From Haplosporangium gracile (lineage: Eukaryota; Mortierellomycota; Mortierellomycetes; Mortierellales; Mortierellaceae), in NCBI GenBank assembly GCA_015499985.1, contig JAAAUF010000157.1, forward strand, positions 1 through 56,753: 56,753 nucleotides of DNA, written 5' to 3'. Within the stretch, counting starts at the first letter, position 1. Each line of letters begins with the position of its first letter. Shown one piece after another: positions 55,336 to 56,753 of this stretch. Made by a program: the position numbers and the translations under genes. Under the pieces are notes generated by a model that saw only the letters and a list, made by a program, of their open reading frames with translations, searched no databases and was not told the DNA's origin.

Positions 55336-56753
55336 ATGCGTTGTACAAAGCGACTTCCATTGATCCTCTCCGTCTTGGGTAAGAAAGAACATAACACAAC
55401 CTATTTGAGTTTCTTGCTCCATTTAAACACTCCGACAGAGTTACTTATGCAAACGCGTTTTCCTTCTTTCACACCATCAATACGGTTCAAAATATATAGC
55501 ATTGCCTCTGATCTTCTCATTCACCGGTAAGAATCAATTCATACTGCAATGGTCATCGTTTTTCGCGAACTCTATGCATCTTTCTACAAAATTGCACAAA
55601 AAAAAAAAAAAGGTGAAATTGACAAGGAGAACAATTCTACATGTTTAATCCGTACTCGATAGCCGACGCAAAGAAGAAGAATGTCCAGGATGTAGAGGCT
55701 ACGGCCGGCAACAGCGCCTTTGAGCCCGAGCTCTGGCAACTCCGCGCGCACGGCCACAACCACCTCGAAAACATTCACAAGAAGATGAACAAGTCTTACT
55801 CCAAAAAACACCACCACCATAAGGCTTCCAATAGCAAATCAAAGAAGGTCGCCGTGGCGAAGCGCGCTGTGGCCGCCGACAACATTGACGAAATTGCCGC
55901 GTTTGAGCCCGAGCTCTGGCAACTCCGCGCCCACGGGCACCACTACCTCCAGAAGGATTATCAGAAGAAGCAACAGAAGCTCAAGAAGAAGGTCCAGGCG
56001 ACCGCCAAGAACATTGCTGACAAGAAGAAGGCCACCATGTTGAGCGAGCATATTGTCAAGAATGAGGCTGAGGGGCCGAAGGTTTTGGCGGTCGTGAATG
56101 CTCATCAGTATAATGCTGATGAGACCATTGATGTTGCGCACAATAATGAAAAGAAGGGTGGTAAGGGAGGCAAGAAGGGAAAGCAACATGGGCATAACCC
56201 TGAGGCTGAGGAGCATGACAGGTACGATGTCGAGCCTGCGGATGAGCTTGCGGATGACTACAAGAACGGTCATAGTGGTAAGGATGCTGAGGAGGTTGAG
56301 CGTGAGAAGGGGGAGGGTAGGAAGGAGCCTAAGAATGGAAAGAAGGAGCCTAAGGATGGAAAGGAGCCGTTGGACGAAAAGGAGTCTGAAGATGGAGAAG
56401 AGCCAGAAGATGAAAAGGAGCCAGAAGATGGAAAGGAGCCAAAGGAGGGTAAAGAACCCAAAGACGGCAAGGCACCCAAGGAGCCCAAGGATGGCAAAAA
56501 GCCTAAGGACGGAGAGGCTCCTGCCGCCGACACCAAGGAGCCCAAGGACGGAAAAGGGCCCAAGGACGGAAAGCAGCCTAAGGACGGAAAAGAACCTAAG
56601 GATGGAAAAGTACCTAAGGACGGAAAAGAACCCAAGGACGGAAAAGAACCCAAAGACGGAAAAGAGCCTAAGGACGGAAAAGAACCCAAGGATGAAAAAG
56701 AACCCAAGGATGACAAAGCACCCGTTGATGCCAAGACCCCCAAGGATGGCAAG
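55336..56753 (+). CDS. Secreted repeat protein, partial at the right edge
   Basis: Exons 55336-55378, 55500-55526 and 55663 to the window end; 387 residues visible and no stop yet. Two small exons splice into a signal peptide (MRCTKRLPLILSVLALPLI, then FSFTADA), which supports the model since neither exon alone encodes it. The mature part carries two copies of FEPELWQLRAHGH spaced 61 residues apart, each followed by a His/Leu stretch and then Lys-rich runs (HKKMNKSYSKK; DYQKKQQKLKKK). After a Gly/Lys and acidic spacer, from 56322 on, the protein is an array of six-residue units of the type KEPKDG that reaches the window edge. I recognise no named family. Basic pairs between modules could be Kex2-type cleavage sites (inference). 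Composition suggests an extracellular, disordered, highly charged protein. Confidence 0.65.
55719..55950 (+). repeat. Duplicated module around FEPELWQLRAHGH
   Basis: Copies begin at 55719 and 55902 (183 bases, 61 codons apart). The core DNA from TTTGAGCCC to the HGH codons is identical apart from two third-position changes, so the copies are recent or kept alike. Confidence 0.85.
56322..56753 (+). repeat. 18-bp coding tandem array (KEPKDG-type units)
   Basis: About 24 units based on AAG-GAG/GAA-CCT/CCC-AAG-GAC/GAT-GGA, with variants such as KAPKEP, KKPKDG and KVPKDG. It continues past the window edge, so the full copy number is unknown. Confidence 0.85.

Noticed and set aside
55584..56752. 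Minus-strand Leu/Ser/Phe repeat frames (SLGSFPSLGSF type)
   Set aside because: Mirror of the KEPKDG array. The plus-strand reading has a spliced signal peptide and a conserved duplicated core.
1..56753. tRNA, rRNA or CRISPR arrays
   Set aside because: No cloverleaf with A/B boxes, no rRNA core sequence and no regularly spaced repeats with unique spacers were noticed by eye; a tRNA scan was not possible here.

Overview
The window is eukaryotic nuclear DNA from an early-diverging fungus, most likely Mucoromycota and probably Mortierellaceae (inferred from gene content and style, not from a search). The evidence is: many short GT-AG introns, long C/T-rich leaders, Gln/Asn/Ser-rich low-complexity tails, fungal housekeeping genes (cofilin, eS8, GNA1, ethanolamine kinase), animal-like genes usually missing from yeasts (RSPRY1-like, ANKRD40-like, HERP-like, bublin/UPF0184-like, HSCB with a Cys4 N-terminus), and one very large NACHT/pentapeptide/WD40 protein of a kind I associate with Mortierella genomes. 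I built exon models by hand from splice sites and reading phase; every spliced model is divisible by three and free of internal stops.

Layout. 1-160: minus-strand fragment resembling a MULE-type DDE transposase. 750-5558 (+): large helical protein with weak, collinear resemblance to the C-terminal half of Mediator MED12. 5933-7822 (-): HERP-like ER ubiquitin-domain protein, divergent from 8102-9154 (+) NDUFAF3. 9305-11247 (-): PRP38B-like splicing factor with a 12-nt microexon, divergent from 11484-11940 (+) bublin-like protein, which converges on 11981-14952 (-), a SET-domain lysine methyltransferase with a 13-nt microexon. 16477-17774 (+): GNA1. 18048-21931 (-): RSPRY1-like RING/SPRY protein, divergent from 22975-24267 (+) ANKRD40-like protein. 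24268-28200: almost 4 kb of pyrimidine-rich sequence without a convincing gene, leading into 28201-30130 (+), a two-finger C2H2 transcription factor. 31297-32491 (+): cofilin, whose first coding exon is only ATG. A 10-N assembly gap lies at 33535-33544.

34253-39757 (+): intronless 1834-residue STAND NTPase (helical N-terminus, NACHT, pentapeptide repeats, 14 WD40 repeats). 41264-44301 (+): AIG1/GIMAP-type GTPase behind about 640 disordered residues. 44535-45904 (-): HSCB, divergent from 46417-48600 (+) ethanolamine kinase. 48951-49941 (-): 5-hydroxyisourate hydrolase. 50521-52390 (-): ribosomal protein eS8 with a 4-nt first exon. 52763-53933 (+): secreted, very acidic protein. 55336 to the window end (+): secreted repeat protein with a duplicated 61-residue module and a KEPKDG array, cut by the window edge.

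Most genes are unrelated housekeeping functions: iron-sulfur assembly and complex I assembly in mitochondria, ERAD, splicing, chitin-precursor and phosphatidylethanolamine synthesis, actin turnover, translation. The lineage-specific candidates are the STAND NTPase, the GTPase, and the two secreted proteins near the right end. Features of interest for follow-up are the NACHT-pentapeptide-WD40 protein, the secreted repeat protein, and the unusually small exons.
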